This document shows positions 63,400 to 64,000 of a DNA stretch of 64,000 bases, piece after piece. A model generated the notes under the pieces. It ran no database searches. It saw only the letters and a program-made list of their open reading frames with translations, and was not told the DNA's origin. How positions within the stretch are numbered: position 1 is the stretch's first letter; each line of letters starts with the position of its first letter. The stretch lies in the NCBI RefSeq assembly GCF_000765805.2, contig NZ_JRPD02000002.1, positions 62,001 through 126,000 of the forward strand. The letters are read 5' to 3'. Source of the stretch: Helicobacter muridarum (GTDB lineage: Bacteria > Campylobacterota > Campylobacteria > Campylobacterales > Helicobacteraceae). The translations under genes were made by a program, and so were the position numbers.

Positions 63400-64000
63400 A
63401 TGTTTGCTTGGTTAGAAAAGAACCCTTTTTTCTTTACGATTGCTTTTGTGGTTGTTTTTTCTATTGCTGGTTTGATTCAAATTATCCCAGACTTTAGAAA
63501 GTCTTCGCAGCCATTGGAGGGCTTACGTCCTCTTACAGTCCTTGAGACTGCAGGCAGACAAGTTTATATGAAAGAAGGTTGTTATAATTGTCATTCTCAG
63601 CTTATTCGTGATTTTAAAAGCGAGGTTATGAGATATGGAATGTATAGTTTAAGTGGCGAGTATGCTTATGATAGACCATTTCTTTGGGGTTCTAAAAGAA
63701 CTGGACCAGATCTTCATAGGGTAGGGGATAGTAGAAGTAGTGACTGGCATGCTAATCATATGTATGATCCCACATCTGTTGTTCAGGGCTCTATAATGCC
63801 TAAATATGCTCATTTATATACTAAAGAAATAGACTTTGAGACTGCTTATGCCGAAGCTCTAACCCAAAAGAAAGTTTTTAATGTTCCCTATGATGTGGAG
63901 GGTTTAAAAACTAGTGTTAAGTTGGGTAGCATAACCGAAGCTTGGGAGCAATTCGTTAAGGAAGCAGGTAATGTTGTAGAGGATATGAAGAATGAACCCA
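63400..64000 (+). CDS. ccoO: cbb3-type cytochrome c oxidase subunit II, 3' end outside window
   Basis: Membrane-anchored monohaem cytochrome c subunit. ATG 63400 follows GGAGG (63391-63395). It has an N-terminal anchor (about residues 9-29), the haem-c motif KEGCYNCHSQLIRDF, and the conserved RPFLWGSKRTGPDLHRVG; VQGSIMPKYAHL holds the axial methionine. The frame is open for 200 codons to the window end. It is the second gene of the ccoNO operon; ccoQ and ccoP are expected downstream. Confidence 0.95.
   Translation, partial: MFAWLEKNPFFFTIAFVVVFSIAGLIQIIPDFRKSSQPLEGLRPLTVLETAGRQVYMKEGCYNCHSQLIRDFKSEVMRYGMYSLSGEYAYDRPFLWGSKRTGPDLHRVGDSRSSDWHANHMYDPTSVVQGSIMPKYAHLYTKEIDFETAYAEALTQKKVFNVPYDVEGLKTSVKLGSITEAWEQFVKEAGNVVEDMKNEP

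Noticed and set aside
1-64000. tRNA, rRNA, CRISPR array, intact insertion sequence
   Set aside because: I looked through the intergenic regions for T-loop-like motifs, regularly spaced repeats and transposase motifs and saw none that held up; small RNAs cannot be excluded by eye.

Overview
The window is AT-rich DNA from a Campylobacterota bacterium, most probably a Helicobacter of the enterohepatic type. The evidence is the set and order of genes: a hydB-hydC-hydD-hydE uptake-hydrogenase cluster, the run cvpA-lysS-glyA-DUF1882-SPOR protein, murJ-cysS, fliD-fliS, a MagIII-type DNA glycosylase, an M23 endopeptidase overlapping bactofilin ccmA, ArsS/ArsR-like regulators, two hook-type proteins, and ccoN-ccoO. 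Identities are read from protein motifs and remembered family features; no database search was run.

Layout. 0-5 kb: 3' part of the hydrogenase operon, then ruvC. 5-8 kb: an accessory island on the minus strand with two tandem copies of a two-gene cassette (small secreted protein followed by an outer-membrane barrel); one small gene is frameshifted. 8-17 kb: rmuC, a porin-like protein, a GT9 glycosyltransferase with three PilM/PilN/PilO-like genes, and a UvrD/Rep helicase. 17-27 kb: ArsS-like kinase, the SPOR-DUF1882-glyA-lysS-cvpA run, hemC, ArsR-like regulator and minDE. 27-34 kb: decayed sequence, a lone prpD, a nucleosidase-like gene with magIII, a FlgP-like lipoprotein, a lipoprotein with a G8 tract in its promoter, and a SPOR-NlpC/P60 hydrolase. 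34-41 kb: recN, an NhaC-type antiporter, a FlgE2-type protein, a third decayed copy of the small-protein/barrel cassette, and about 1 kb of gene remnants. 41-53 kb: fliS, fliD, cysS, murJ, fapA, a GspF/CtsF-like gene, flgE. 53-64 kb: hemB, an Sel1-repeat protein, folC, a double-module M23 peptidase overlapping ccmA, a membrane fusion lipoprotein without its pump, metN, pldA, and the start of the cbb3 oxidase operon.

How the genes fit together. Motility is spread over several loci; three of its genes (FlgP-like, flgE2, flgE) each have a sigma-54 promoter with exact GG-N10-GC spacing. Respiration is represented by H2 uptake at one end and the microaerobic cbb3 oxidase at the other. Cell shape and envelope are served by the M23 protein, CcmA, MurJ, SPOR proteins and the NlpC/P60 hydrolase.

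The best candidate for an undescribed system is the three-locus cassette. A Sec-exported small protein carries, after its signal peptide, a motif like a bacteriocin double-glycine leader. It is followed, 9 bases after its stop in both cassettes of the 5-8 kb island, by an outer-membrane barrel whose mature N-terminus has a CX4C motif. The intact small gene, its frameshifted sister and a nearby porin-like gene also share an AT-rich dyad placed 4-5 bases before the Shine-Dalgarno sequence. No tRNA, rRNA, CRISPR array or intact transposase was seen.
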